Assembly (NCBI GenBank): GCA_038496675.1
Contig: CM076649.1
Location: forward strand, 17,910,337 to 17,974,336
Direction: 5' to 3'
Source of the DNA: Rachycentron canadum
Lineage: Eukaryota; Chordata; Actinopteri; Carangiformes; Rachycentridae
DNA: 64,000 nt
Of the stretch, positions 12,890 through 23,991 are shown piece by piece. Numbering within the stretch: the first letter of the stretch is position 1; each line of letters opens with the position of its first letter. The position numbers were made by a program, and so were the translations under genes. Below the pieces are notes generated by a model, which saw only the letters and a program-made list of their open reading frames with translations, ran no database searches and was not told the DNA's origin.

Positions 12890-13440
12890 TCATAAAACTG
12901 TTGGAGCAGTTCAAAGAAGAAAGTCAATGAGAGAAGTCTACAGGTTGGTGTAGGTTGTGAAACACCACACTACAAAGGACATCTGAAGAACTTTCATAGA
13001 GAAGCCACAGTCTTTGTGAGATAATTTATGAATATATGAAACCAAAGTGGAGCTCTTTGTAAATGCAGTACCTCTGCTGCCATAAGGAAACGACCAACCC
13101 CACCTACAGCAAAACATGGTGGAGAATCTATAATGCTACTGGAACCGCTGAATGTATTGAAGGAAGAGGATTACCAAGGCATTGTGAAATATGTTACCCA
13201 AAGTCAGAAAACAAGGTGCTGGGTCTTTAAGTAAAACAACAACCCAAAGTGGACGCAACTGCACAAAGAAATGAATGAAAATAAAAGATGGACTGTTTTA
13301 AACTGGAGAGCTATGAATCCTGAACTAATTCCCTTTGAAAACCTTTAGACAGCTGAAATCTGCCATTGAAAAAAGGACCCCTCCGAGCTTAAAAAAAGCT
13401 TCAATGCATAGCAATTGAATAGTGGCAGAAACTACCAGTT
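12890..13440 (+). mobile_element. decayed Tc1-like DNA transposon fragment
   Basis: The sequence resembles the 3' half of fish Tc1-like transposase genes: 'cctacagcaaaacatggtgg' followed by 'agaatctataatgct', then 'cacaaagaaatgaatgaaaa', 'gactgttttaaactggagag', 'aatcctgaactaattccctt', 'gaaaacctttagacagctga', 'aatctgccattgaaaaaagg' and 'actaccag'. No open frame longer than a few tens of codons survives, so it is a fossil. Terminal inverted repeats were not identified and the limits are approximate. Similarity is judged from memory of the family. Confidence 0.6.
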
Positions 13441-13445
13441 GCTAC

Positions 13446-13464
13446 AAAAAAAAAAAAAAAAAAA
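13446..13464 (+). repeat. poly(A) tract
   Basis: About 19 A, directly after the Tc1-like fragment. Confidence 0.9.
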
Positions 13465-14600
13465 ACATTTAGAGCAAGGGTGTCCAACTTTTTACTACTT
13501 TTAATGCAGCTCATCTGCTGAGATCCACCAGTACAAACATAGAGTCATAACCATTACTGACAACCCACATACGTATTTAAGAGTTATAATCAAATTATAA
13601 AAGTCGAAATAACCTTTATCAGTCTGTCATTGTAGAGCTGCACTTTGACTTGATTTATCCATGAGAGCAAAGCTGATTTGCACAAATAGGCTGATTCAAA
13701 AGCTGTTGTCAAGTTCAATGCACATTTTCTGATCTTAGGATATTTTGTTCTAGCGACCCCCAGACCAGATTTCCCCGGATTTTATCTCCAAATTATTTTG
13801 CAGTGTGAGAATCTCATTCTCTACAGCAGAGATATCCAGGTGGAGGAAAAATGATCCACATCCAGCTATGCACCAAAAGGAAAACATAAATAGCTGGCAA
13901 GAGGCTCAACAGATGTGAAGTCAGTAAAGCGCTTCTCAAATTCTGATGCTGTGAACTTCCTCCTCGTAACGTGCACTGTCAAGCTGCACACAGTCTTTGC
14001 CTTGACGTTGAAGTTCTGCATGTCATAGCATTGCAGTCTACTTGACAGCAGTTGTAGCTTCCTTTTAAATGTGTTCACTGAACTGATCTGGTTGATGACG
14101 TATTTACTCTTACCCTGCAGCTGTGAGATCTGTCACGAATGTTTAGCTCAAAATCCAATGGTATTCCTCTAGTTCTGCACATTCTGCATGTTTTGAAAGC
14201 TTCAGAAAAGCTTTGATTTCAGGAAACAACTGATTTTTGCCAAAAAAAATAAAAAAATTACTTCTGCTTAGCCATCTAAGATCTGTATGCAGCAGTGGGA
14301 CTGTGTCCTGTACCTGCCTCCTGTTTTTACACCAACATTAGCATGTACTGTATATTCAGGTACTGTGAACATGGGTATCCCACAAAAAAGCCATTTGCTT
14401 CCTTTTTCATAGTTAATAAACAAGTTTTCCTTTGTTTTTTTCATGAATGTGCTGGAAAACAACTTTTATACCTCTTCAAACTTAATGCTAACAGAGTTTG
14501 AGAGCTGCTTGAACTGACAGATAGACTCTGTGCTTGAGATGGACAAGAGTCGCAATTGTATATTTTCCCAATGAATCGTATTAGTGGGTGCTAACAGGTT

Positions 14601-14715
14601 TCATATTGACTACATCAGTCCGACTCATTGGACAGGTGCAGTTTAGAGGCTGTTATTGTTGCCGAAGCTTCTGCAACCAAATATTAGTGCAAATAATTCT
14701 GCCCTGGTACATTTA
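14601..14715 (+). repeat. local duplication unit D, copy 1
   Basis: Shares 'ttga.tacatcagtccgact', 'agtttagaggctgt.attgt', 'caaccaaatatta' and 'gtacattta' in order with 14917-15035. Confidence 0.75.
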
Positions 14716-14724
14716 GAATTTAGC

Positions 14725-14925
14725 ATTTAAAATAAATGCAAATTAACCAATTTTTGTATAATCAGAATATTTTTGATAAAATGTCTATGGTTATGGAAAT
14801 AGTACAAACACAAAATGTACCCAGACCATCATAATTGACCAGTAATGACTGATGACATACAGTAGGTGCTTGTTTTTCAGTGTTCACATGACCTGAATTA
14901 ACCCATGAATGACAGTATTTCATTG
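14725..14925 (+). repeat. local duplication unit C, copy 2
   Basis: Diverged copy of 12538-12720, lying between the two unit D copies. Confidence 0.65.
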
Positions 14926-15035
14926 ATTACATCAGTCCGACTGGTTGGGCATCCTTAGTTTAGAGGCTGTCATTGTCAAGGTTCCACAACCAAATATTAT
15001 AGCCAATAATTGTCTGTGGTACATTTAGTGTTTGT
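14917..15035 (+). repeat. local duplication unit D, copy 2
   Basis: Second copy of 14601-14715, about 316 bp downstream in the same orientation. Confidence 0.75.
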
Positions 15036-16740
15036 GTTATTTCACCAATACGTATGTGAGGTTTTTTTTTCCCCTTTTGTTCACTGACCTTGGGAATTGT
15101 AGAAAAATATTCTGCTCATTCGATACTGGTTTATCTGTATGATGTCATCCATCCATCCATAACAGACTATTGTGTGGCGATTATGGTTGGATAGCTGTAC
15201 TCCATTGTGTTTTGTTACATCTTGTCATCAACAGAAATGATCATTCCACTGCCCTAAACCTTAAAATACAAGTCTTCATTATAAATAACACACATTTGTA
15301 GTTTCATCACATGAGGGAAAGTGACATATTATCTTGTTTCTCTGAAGTGGAGAGGTCCTGTAGTCTCCTGGTAAGATTCAGAACAGGTGTGTCCTGATGT
15401 TACCCCTGTGCTGAAGGGAGGTGTGTGAATGAGCGTGCTTATGGTTTGTCGACACAATAGTAAATCCACGAGTGATGCTAACATCCCACAGATGTGTGAA
15501 GGCTGGTCTCTCCTGACTCAGCCGCAGAGATGAAATGTCTTGTGGGTGGGCGAGCGCTTCATTGATTTTCGGGTTGGAGAGATTTGTGCACATTAAGGCT
15601 GGGATATATTAAAGAGAAACTTACACTTTTAGCCTGGCTGGCAATCCTGCACTCCCATCACCCTCCCGCTCTGTGAGATCAGAGGATGGACCGGACCAGG
15701 CTGCAAACAGATGTATTACCAAAAATAAGGATCTCTAGTCTTTTGATCTAATAGTGACTGTTAATATTATTTGAGTGAGAAAATCTGGGATGAAATGAAA
15801 ACACATGTTTCTAATTCAAATCCAGAGATTTATTTGAGGATGGAGGTTCATTCTTGCCCTTTGGGAACAGAACATGCAACAAGATACTCTAAGATCAAGC
15901 GTCCACTTTTGAGCTGTTGGAGCCGACTGCCTTTATTCTGTAAATGCAGCTGACTCAGTTGTCACCACTGGATCCAAGTGAGAAACTTCGGTCGCGTCAT
16001 AACAAACGGACAGATATGTGGGAAAACTGTAACCTTTGTCTCAGTTCAAGAGTGGCGTTTGGCATCAGATGTGAACCCAACCTCCAGCGATTTGGTTGAT
16101 GTATCTTCTGTTCAGTGGCATTGACCCCCCCCCTTTTGCTTTGGTGTTTACTGACAGCTGATGTCTGTTTTCTCCTTCAGTCTTTGTGTTACACATATGC
16201 AGTGTTCCCGGTAGGTGCTGATCTCCTGAAACAAGCATAATCTTCTTAGATGAGTGATCATCCTAAAGATGCTTTGTTTTAAGATGTTGAAACTTGTAAA
16301 AATAATCTGTGGGAAACAGATGGCTTTAGTGTGCATCATTCCAGTGACAAACCTTTTCAGAAAAACAAGACCTTGAGATTTGGAGCATTTTTCAAGTGAC
16401 ACATAAGGCTGACCTGTGAGGCAGGGTCAGTCTGTATGGACTGAAAGTGATAGTTTGGGCTATTTGACATGGGATTGTGTGATATGATCTTATCTAGAGA
16501 GTTAGTGTGTAACCTGCAGTAGATTGTGATCTGCTCCCTGTCAGTTTGGCTGGGAGAAGCTGAGCTATGAGCTGCTGTGGATGGGGCCAACTGCAAAAAA
16601 ACGTATTTTTGATTATAGATAGATTATTTAAAATGTCTGCAGGAAAAAGGCACATCCAGGTGAGGTGTTTGCTTATTTTCACTGCTTTATCTCAATATCA
16701 ACCAGCCCTTTGCTTTGGTACTACATTTTTCAACCACTGA

Positions 16741-16865
16741 ACTATAAGTAATGACTCTAAATTGCCTGTAGTTGTGAGTGTTAATGGTTGTTCGTCTATA
16801 TTTGTTGGCCCTGTGATAGATGTATAAATAATGGATGGATGGATGGATGGATGGATGGATGAATG
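16741..16865 (+). repeat. family E repeat (LINE-tail-like) ending in (ATGG)n
   Basis: Blocks 'gactctaaattgcctgtagt', 'gtgagtgttaatggttgttc', 'gtctatatttgttggccctg' and 'tgatagat' precede a tandem ATGG tract (16831-16865). The same text recurs in part at 52545-52712, and the family tail at 59630-59740. Simple-repeat tails of this kind are typical of 3' ends of fish RTE-type LINEs or LINE-mobilised SINEs. The class is inference. The middle of the unit is missing in this copy. Confidence 0.6.
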
Positions 16866-19630
16866 ACCTACATACAAGCCCACCCACACTTAGCTCTGTC
16901 TGACTTAAACAGCTGATTTGTGTTTGCAGCATAAAATAGCTAAAACACATCTTTGTGGATGGTCCCATCCACAGCAACGCACCCCTCAGCTTCTATGCAG
17001 GTGCTCCTGTCTACTTTAACAAACTGAGAGGATGACATGATGAATCGACCGCAGGTGGATAAGTGAGGATTATAGATAAGGGCCTTACACAAGCCACACG
17101 TCAAGTAGAATAAAAATAACTCACTTGAAGGATTCTGTATGTTTCAGACCAACTAATACAGGGTTAGTTCAAAGACAAACATGTTAAATCTGTTCCAAAT
17201 GTCCCCACTTGAGGGTGGGGGCAAATAATCTGAGTATATCACACTGTTGAAAACCTTTTCCAAAACAACCTGTCAAATCCTACCAAGAAACAATCTTGCA
17301 GCACATCTTCAGTGATCAAAGTTGGGACACACACAGGTTCTCCGTAATCTTCCCATGCCATTTGCACCAGCTAAAGGTCAGCCGCTCTGCTGGGGTTCAG
17401 AGGTCAACAGTCTCCTTGTGTACAGGTAAATGGGTCCAGCAACCTTATCAACAGTCAAGTGCGAGCTGATAGCAGCCTTTGTCTCTGCGGAGTGTGGAGA
17501 CACTCAGCTCTCAGCCAGATCATAGATTGTTTCATTACACATTATTACTTTATCTGATCTGACACTGTTTCTACAGCTTGACACAGCATTAACATACAAC
17601 ATGCGTATTCTGGTGCTCTGATGTCAGGGAAATCCAGTGAGCTGCCAGTCATGGTGCGGTGGATGTCGATGGCAGAGCCGAGGCCCCGCAGCCTGTAAAG
17701 ACTAATGACACTTTAGTCATTTTCTGCACTTTACTCTCAGCTAACATGCTTTCCTGGAACGTTCATTCATTCATCTCAAGTCTGGCTCTTTGATGAGAAG
17801 CAGCACAAGTCTTTCCACGAAGCTAGAAAGTGTGAACAGGAAGTTCAGACAGCCACCTTTTTAAAGATGTGCTATGCTGACAGTGATTTCCTCCTCCTCC
17901 ACTACCTTCCCCTCTTCTTCCCTTCAGCCCCAATTTTTATTCTCTCTGTTGATGCTGCGTGTCAGCTGGGAGGCACGGCGCTGTACCGTGCAGATGTAAT
18001 CTACACCTCCCCGTGCCAGAGAACAGCGATTAAATCGCGGCGGGTAGCCGATCTGTGACACGTTGACAGGATCGGCATGGCGACACATGTGTGCATATCT
18101 TCTTTCATGCAACACATCCCAGGGGAGGGGGTGAGGAGTATGGTTGGAGGCCAACTCTTGTGATATGCAGAGGGGTGAAAAGGAGTAAGGCTATAAATGC
18201 TGCACGACTGGATTGGATGGCAAACGAGTCGGCTGATGCCAGGTATAAAAAGATATAGGAAGAAAGTGAATTTTAGCCAAGTGGAGATAAAGACACAAGG
18301 CCACAAGTGAGAGGGTGGAGTGAGGGGCAGGGGTGTGTGTGAGAGGCAGAGCATGAAATAGAAAGAGCAGGGTAGAGGAAGTACGGTGGACTAACTGGGA
18401 AGAAAACTGTGAAGGTGGAGGATGAAACATGGCAGGGTGAAGTCATGTTTTGCTTCAGCGGCTGTGATCATGGTGGAAAGTCCATTTGTTTGCTCAATGC
18501 GTGTCAATGGAGGCACCAGGGCTGACACTGCCGAGCAGATTTAGATAAGACGAGCCGAGTGTGTTTCTGTGTTTACGTGAAAGCACAAGCTTTTATCTGT
18601 GTCAAGATCTTGTGTTGGTAATGTCAGGGGAGCTTGTCTACAGAACGCTCGGGGAGTACAAGCATGAGAGACCTTTGTTCAGCGTCTGGTTGCAACATAC
18701 CAACATCCGTGAGGCATCATTAGTCTGAGGCTCAAGCTGCTCTGCACTGAGCCAAGAGGGGCAGAAACGTGGACTTCACACAGAGGCTAAAGGGCACCGT
18801 CCCGTGGACGTAAGGCTGAGCAAACACAGCCACTGCCTCAGAGTTTCAGCTCAGACCTTCCCTCTTTATTTGCCTTTTTACAAAGCTCTCATCTGCCTCC
18901 ATCTGAACAGAAAATATCAAAGACTCTGTCCAATGATTGTTCAGTCTCCCCCAGCTTGAAATGAAGTAATACACCAGCAGCTTGTTGACACCAACCAGGA
19001 GATCTTTACCCAGTTTATTTTGATTTTCCTTCCTGTGCTGCCGCGTTTCAGGAGTCATGAAAGAGCTGCTCAGCTCCATGAAAGCAGAGCGGCAAATATA
19101 TACAGCAGACGCAGCCGAAGTGGGAGAACGCCAGAGAGCAACAGCGTTGGGTTTGTTGTTTCCAACTCCCCTAGCACTTAGAGGTTCCCTCCAGCACAGT
19201 CTCTCACTGAAATATTAATCGTGTTTGACAGCTGTTTTAGCTATGAAAACAAACATAAGACTGGAGCTCTTTTGAAAAAGCGTGGAGACATACGCCGGAG
19301 CATGGACTGGCTCAGATAAGGAGCAACTGTTGTGGACAAAAGGGAGAGCAGGCTGGAGACACCAATGTGGAGGCAGCCTCATTAAAAACGTGCTGTTGTT
19401 TCAGTGTGAAATTATGCCGAGCTGTGCAGTGTCTCAGCTGTCATGTCCTCAGGAGCACCAATGTGCCATAGTGAGTGGAAGAGTTCATAATGCTCATTCA
19501 GATCTCAGCAGGTCGGCGTTTGAAGTGCAGCGACTCTTCCAGGTGATTCTCCTCTACCTTAAGACTTTAACAGCATCCCTGTAACCCAGGCGCACTTAAC
19601 AAGGTGGTTTAACGATGAGAGGCTTTCTCA

Positions 19631-19632
<2 letters not shown>

Positions 19633-19676
<44 letters not shown>
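19633..19676 (+). repeat. (CA)n microsatellite
   Basis: Perfect CA dinucleotides, about 44 bp. Confidence 0.97.
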
Positions 19677-19677
<1 letters not shown>

Positions 19678-19839
19678 CACCAGCATGGCAGAGGCAATTT
19701 GCGGCATTAAGCTGCCTGATAGCACATGTCCACTGAGAGTTAGGGAGTGATTTAACGGACATTGCTCACACCAATTAGAGTGAATCAGCCAGGCAATGCT
19801 GCTGACGACAAGTGGATGCCGACACTGTCAACACGCAGG

Positions 19840-19868
19840 CACACACACGCACACACACACACACACAC
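19840..19868 (+). repeat. (CA)n microsatellite
   Basis: About 29 bp of CA with one G interruption. Confidence 0.9.
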
Positions 19869-20740
19869 TACGGATAGGGGGTATTTCACTGTTTCTTTTG
19901 TGATTAAGAGCATGAAAATAGCCTATTTAGATAATCCTTCCTTGTCAGCACTGTCAGCCCCACAGACACTGACACATCCCCTACACTCACTCCCTCATTA
20001 ACATACGCCAGTCATTTCAAGAGGGCTCACTACAAAGCCCCAAGAGTGAGTTGGAGGGAGCAGCCACCTGCTTCTCTTTCGTGAGCGCCAGAGCTGGTCT
20101 TCGTCTCGTCACCGGCCAGGCCTGGAGCGACATGACACAGTGAGAAGGCCACAAAATAAAGGGAGAGTCGAGCCACACCGGACGACAGCTGCCTGAGAAA
20201 AAGGGCGCACAAAAGGATTTCTATTTGCACGCCCATTGGACGAGTCAGGCCCTGGAGAGCACCTGATTCATTTCTTCTTGAGGGCTATTAATCTTTTCAA
20301 GCACCAGAATCACTTTGCCTCTCAGGAGCAGGAGAGGAGATTGAGTTTTCTATTACAATCAACCAGAGGCAGTGTGTCATTGGGGGGGTACAGTGATGAC
20401 GGCGTCCTCGCCACTGCTTCCCTCGTTTAAAACACTAGGGAGGGAACGCATTTTAAGTTTATGAGACAATTTTTAAATTTCTATTCACAGTGGGGAAAGT
20501 GAGGTCACAGAACATTTGAAACCACCAAGTAGTTCACTTATTCTTCTGAGACACCCAACCTGAATGATTTAAAATGAGCCTTGCATTTTAAATCATAATC
20601 TACTTGCTTTAAGCTGTGCTCCTAGTAAAGAGGGGCTACCTATGTTGTTGTGTACCTCTTCTGAACATTTTAAGTGTCTTCAGAAATTCTAACAGTAATA
20701 ACCTCTAAGGTCAACTAAACTACCCAAAGTACAAAGTGTC

Positions 20741-21195
20741 TTGATGTTTTTCAATACGTTAGGGATGAGGTAGAAAACTGGGCCCAGACTTTGAATGAAA
20801 GCTCTTTCTTGCAGAGTTTGTTTGGAGGATCAACACCACTCTCCTATCTATTCATACATGAATATGAAGCCACAGTCAGGAGATGCTTAGTTTAGCTTAC
20901 CATAAAAACTGGAAGCAGATAAAACAGTTTGTAGGACTTTGAATAATTTATCTTCCAGTACCACAAAAAAAACAGAAAAGTCAATTTGTTTGCTTGAGAT
21001 GTTTACAGACTGAAGTAAAACCAACACATGCTGAACTTTTTCTTGGCCAGTGCAGTGATGCTCACTCAGTTAGTTTCAAACAGCTACTGGCTGGAGCTTC
21101 ATATTCAGGTAAGAGTGTGGTATCAATCTCGTCAGTCTTGGTGAGAAAGCAAATAAACTTAAAAACTCAAAATATTGAACTATTCTTTTTATTAG
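20741..21195. repeat. inverted pair of family B repeats
   Basis: The left half (about 20741-20930) contains 'catgaatatgaagccacagt' and 'gcttagtttagcttaccata'. The right half (about 21083-21195) contains 'ctggagcttcatattcaggt', 'gagtgtggtatcaatctcgt' and 'caaaatattgaactattctt', which is the reverse complement family text. Together they form a head-to-head imperfect palindrome. Confidence 0.55.
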
Positions 21196-22676
21196 TTTCG
21201 ACAAGATTATTGTGTCAAACTAATACTTCCAGCGTCAACAATGAGCTCCCACATGCAATGGTTCATTTTGTTTTTATTGTGCAAAATAAAAAATCCTCAG
21301 GACAGACATTGTGGTGTCAGCCAGAGATGATCTTCCTTGTATTAGCACTAGGGCTGTGTACGCAGTAGTTTGTCTACACAAAGGGGGTTGATCAAAAGCA
21401 CATACATCATGCGGCTTGGTAGAGCTCGCCCTCATTAATGGACATGTGTTGTTACTAATGGGCTAATTTCCAAAGTGGCCTACATGAGTCCTGAACACAT
21501 TACTCCAGTTTCTTAGATGCTCGAGGGTCAGAGGTCACACTCAGTACAAGGATAAGGGGCTGATTTATCAAATCTAAGTTAAAAAAAAGGGCATAGACAC
21601 ATTAATTATTGCCTTGTATAATTTATCAGCTACCTTCATTAAAACATGGCCTGGTCTCCTGAAGAGTGTCAGTTGGTTGGGCGTAATAATTGTAGATGAA
21701 CCAACTGAAGAACTGAAGTGCAGGGGCCTGCCCCCTCCCCGGTCAGGCTCCGAGATGGCTACACTAATGGAGGAATACTGAGGCCACTTTAAGATGAAAA
21801 ACGGCAATGGAGCCCAGTGTCACTTAATCAATGTGAAACCCCAGCGGGGAGAGGGAACCACTGCCTGTGGGGGGAGGATGTACAGTCCCCAGGCTCATGT
21901 TCCCCAGCATGAAGGGGGTTTTAAATGGGCTGACTTTCACGGCGTAACTCATCTCAGTCATGGCAATGATGGCGCTCGCTCCCAAGGGGCTGGTGCAAGG
22001 AGGTTGTCTCTCTTTGGGAGGTGCTTAACAACAGCATCCATCTTGGTAACACAATGCTACAGATACTGCCTACCTAAGGAGCCATCATCACCGGTGGCTC
22101 CTGAGTTGCCTTCCTTCACGCTGGATGAAATTTCTTTTGAAGAAGCCTGAGGCGACACGGTGGCTGTGCTTGATCAGTTACTTTCTCTGCCAGTTACGAC
22201 CCATTAGCGTCACAAATCCTGCTAATTTGGGTCATTTCTGTAATTCCTTTTTCTATTCAGGGGACACCGAACTTCAAATTGACCTCTTTGCTCTGAGGCG
22301 GTGCTTTCTGCTGCTGCCATCACATGTGGACACGACTCAGCAGGCCAGATTGTCAGTTTGCCTCTGCTGGCCCTCTGCTCCTCTATCTCACGGCTGCCTC
22401 GGGCCCCAGGGTGCTCTTATCTCTCAAACAAACGGCTGCCGTGCCGCAGCCTTGCTCGCAGCCCTCATCTATCTGCCTGACGTGTGCTTCCTTGTTCGTT
22501 TTCTTTCGCTGGCTAGACACAGCCAATGATATTGAGCTGTGTCGAAGGCGCTCCTCCATTCATGCCAGATGAATCAATCACTCCCGCGTGCTCTGCGGCC
22601 TGTTTAGTGCCGACAGAGTCTTTTCCTCTTCAATCAATGCCAGGGCTTTAGGAAGGGGTTAGTGCTTTTCCTACTA

Positions 22677-22793
22677 TTTATTTGGAAAAGAAGAGCTCCC
22701 TCAAAGTAGCTCGGCTTGGCTGAGTGATGTACGGTGATGAACTATGACAAATGTTTGGCAGCTTCCGGGAAAAGGATTTTTGTTTTGTTTATT
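22677..22793 (-). terminator. shq1: distal poly(A) signals possibly serving shq1
   Basis: AATAAA occurs on the minus strand at 22788-22793 and again at 22677-22682, which would give 3' UTRs of roughly 530-650 nt. A nearer ATTAAA is listed separately. No clear GU-rich downstream element follows these two, so use is uncertain. Confidence 0.3.
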
Positions 22794-23130
22794 TGAGCCC
22801 AACGTGGATGTTTGTGAATATGAATATGGAAATATTCATGGTAGGAGAGAAGTTCCACGTTATTGGATGTTCACACATGCTGTTGAACTACGTTGAATAA
22901 TTAAAAGGGGGCAGAAATAATTCATATAAAATCAAACACAGTATGTTCAGAGATTAAAATTGGAGCTGTAGAGAAAGTAGGCAGCTTGGCTACAGAGCAG
23001 CAGTCGCACAAAAAGTCAAATAACACAAGTCAAGATGAAGAACAAGGCTGAGCTGCCTCTTCTAACGAAATGGGGAAAACTAAGGCTTACACATGATCAT
23101 TAACCAACCATATAAATATGAAATAAGGAT

Positions 23131-23136
23131 TTTAAT
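23131..23136 (-). terminator. shq1: proximal poly(A) signal candidate (ATTAAA) for shq1
   Basis: ATTAAA on the minus strand lies about 190 nt past the shq1 stop. It is followed within 40 nt by a GU-rich stretch (TATATGGTTGGTTAATG in the sense direction). This is a plausible but untested cleavage site. Confidence 0.35.
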
Positions 23137-23324
23137 GAGGCTTTGTAAGTTCATTGATTAAGAAGACATAATTTGAGATGGAAAGTAAGCTTCCTTAGAG
23201 GCTTGTTCATCATAGCACAAGGCAGAACCATTAAAAACAGAGAAATTAAAAAGACACAAAGTCTGACACATTTTCTTCTATCACTTACGTGGAGTCAACA
23301 GTTCATTTCAGTTCATCGAGCTCT

Positions 23325-23991
23325 TCAGCTGATGAAGTCACTGTCATCCGGATCGTCCTGAGTCTGGACGATGAGCAGAGGATTCCTGCGAGGGCTCAGC
23401 TCTAAGAAAGTCCCACCGCTGCTCCCCCCAGATGTTGCCTCAGTCTTTACCTCGGCGGTGCTCAGCTGTGCAGAGTTTCTCCCTGCTTTGTAGCTGGAGT
23501 CATGAGAGATTTTCAGCTCCTCCACCACCCGCTCCCCCAGCTCCTGGATCAGCTGTCTGGTGCCTTCTGAAGCTGAGGGGAGGGCATCCACTTTCCTCTC
23601 TGCTGAGAAGAGTGTGCTTGTTGGCTCCTGGGGGATGGGAGAGGCATTGAAAGTAGGTTGGGGCTGGAGAGGGCTGTCCTTAGACGTCTCTCCTCCTCCT
23701 CCTCCTCCTCCTCCCTGGTTGGATTCAGTGCAGCTTTGCCCTTCAGCCTCAGGCTCCTCACTCTCGTCAGACGAGCTGCTGCTGCTGCAGCTGCTGTCAC
23801 TGAAAGCGCCGCTGCTGTCACTGTGGGATATCGCAGCGCTCTGTGAAGCTCCCTGCTCTCCGTCTCTGTCTGCTTCTTCCTCCACCACCATTGTTGCTGC
23901 TTCCTCCAGCTCCTCAAGCTCCAGCTCCAAGTCTTTTTTCTGCAGAGAGGCTTTTTGTAACAATGTGGCCAAGTCTGTCACCTTCTTGGAC
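23325..23991 (-). CDS. shq1: shq1 coding exon 11 (last), acidic-serine C-terminal tail
   Basis: The acceptor CACAG lies just above 23991 and the TGA stop at 23327-23325. It encodes residues 389-610, starting (R-V)-K-S-K-K-V-T-D-L, then a leucine/glutamate-rich helix ([13 protein letters not shown], about 408-420) that matches the human TKAQLGLELEELEAAA segment. After this comes low-complexity sequence: a run of eight Gly, serine clusters ([14 protein letters not shown]) and the C-terminus [10 protein letters not shown]. The tail carries in-frame trinucleotide runs (TCC/CTC on the plus strand near 23692-23713 and TGC near 23779-23800). It is typically disordered and the least conserved part of the family. 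Confidence 0.95.

Larger units (their letters stand above)
461..22670. other. intergenic region rybp - shq1
   Basis: About 22 kb separates the rybp promoter from the likely 3' end of shq1. Open reading frames here are short, low-complexity or CA-repeat driven, and none resembles a known protein. What can be recognised is microsatellites, local duplications (2.6/3.3 kb; 12.5-15 kb), a decayed Tc1-like element, and dispersed repeats at 9.5, 11.8-12.2, 16.8 and 20.7-21.2 kb, all listed separately. Stretches between them (about 4-7, 7.4-9.4, 15.1-16.7 and 16.9-19.6 kb) show nothing I can name. Conserved regulatory elements may exist but cannot be seen from one sequence. Confidence 0.75.
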
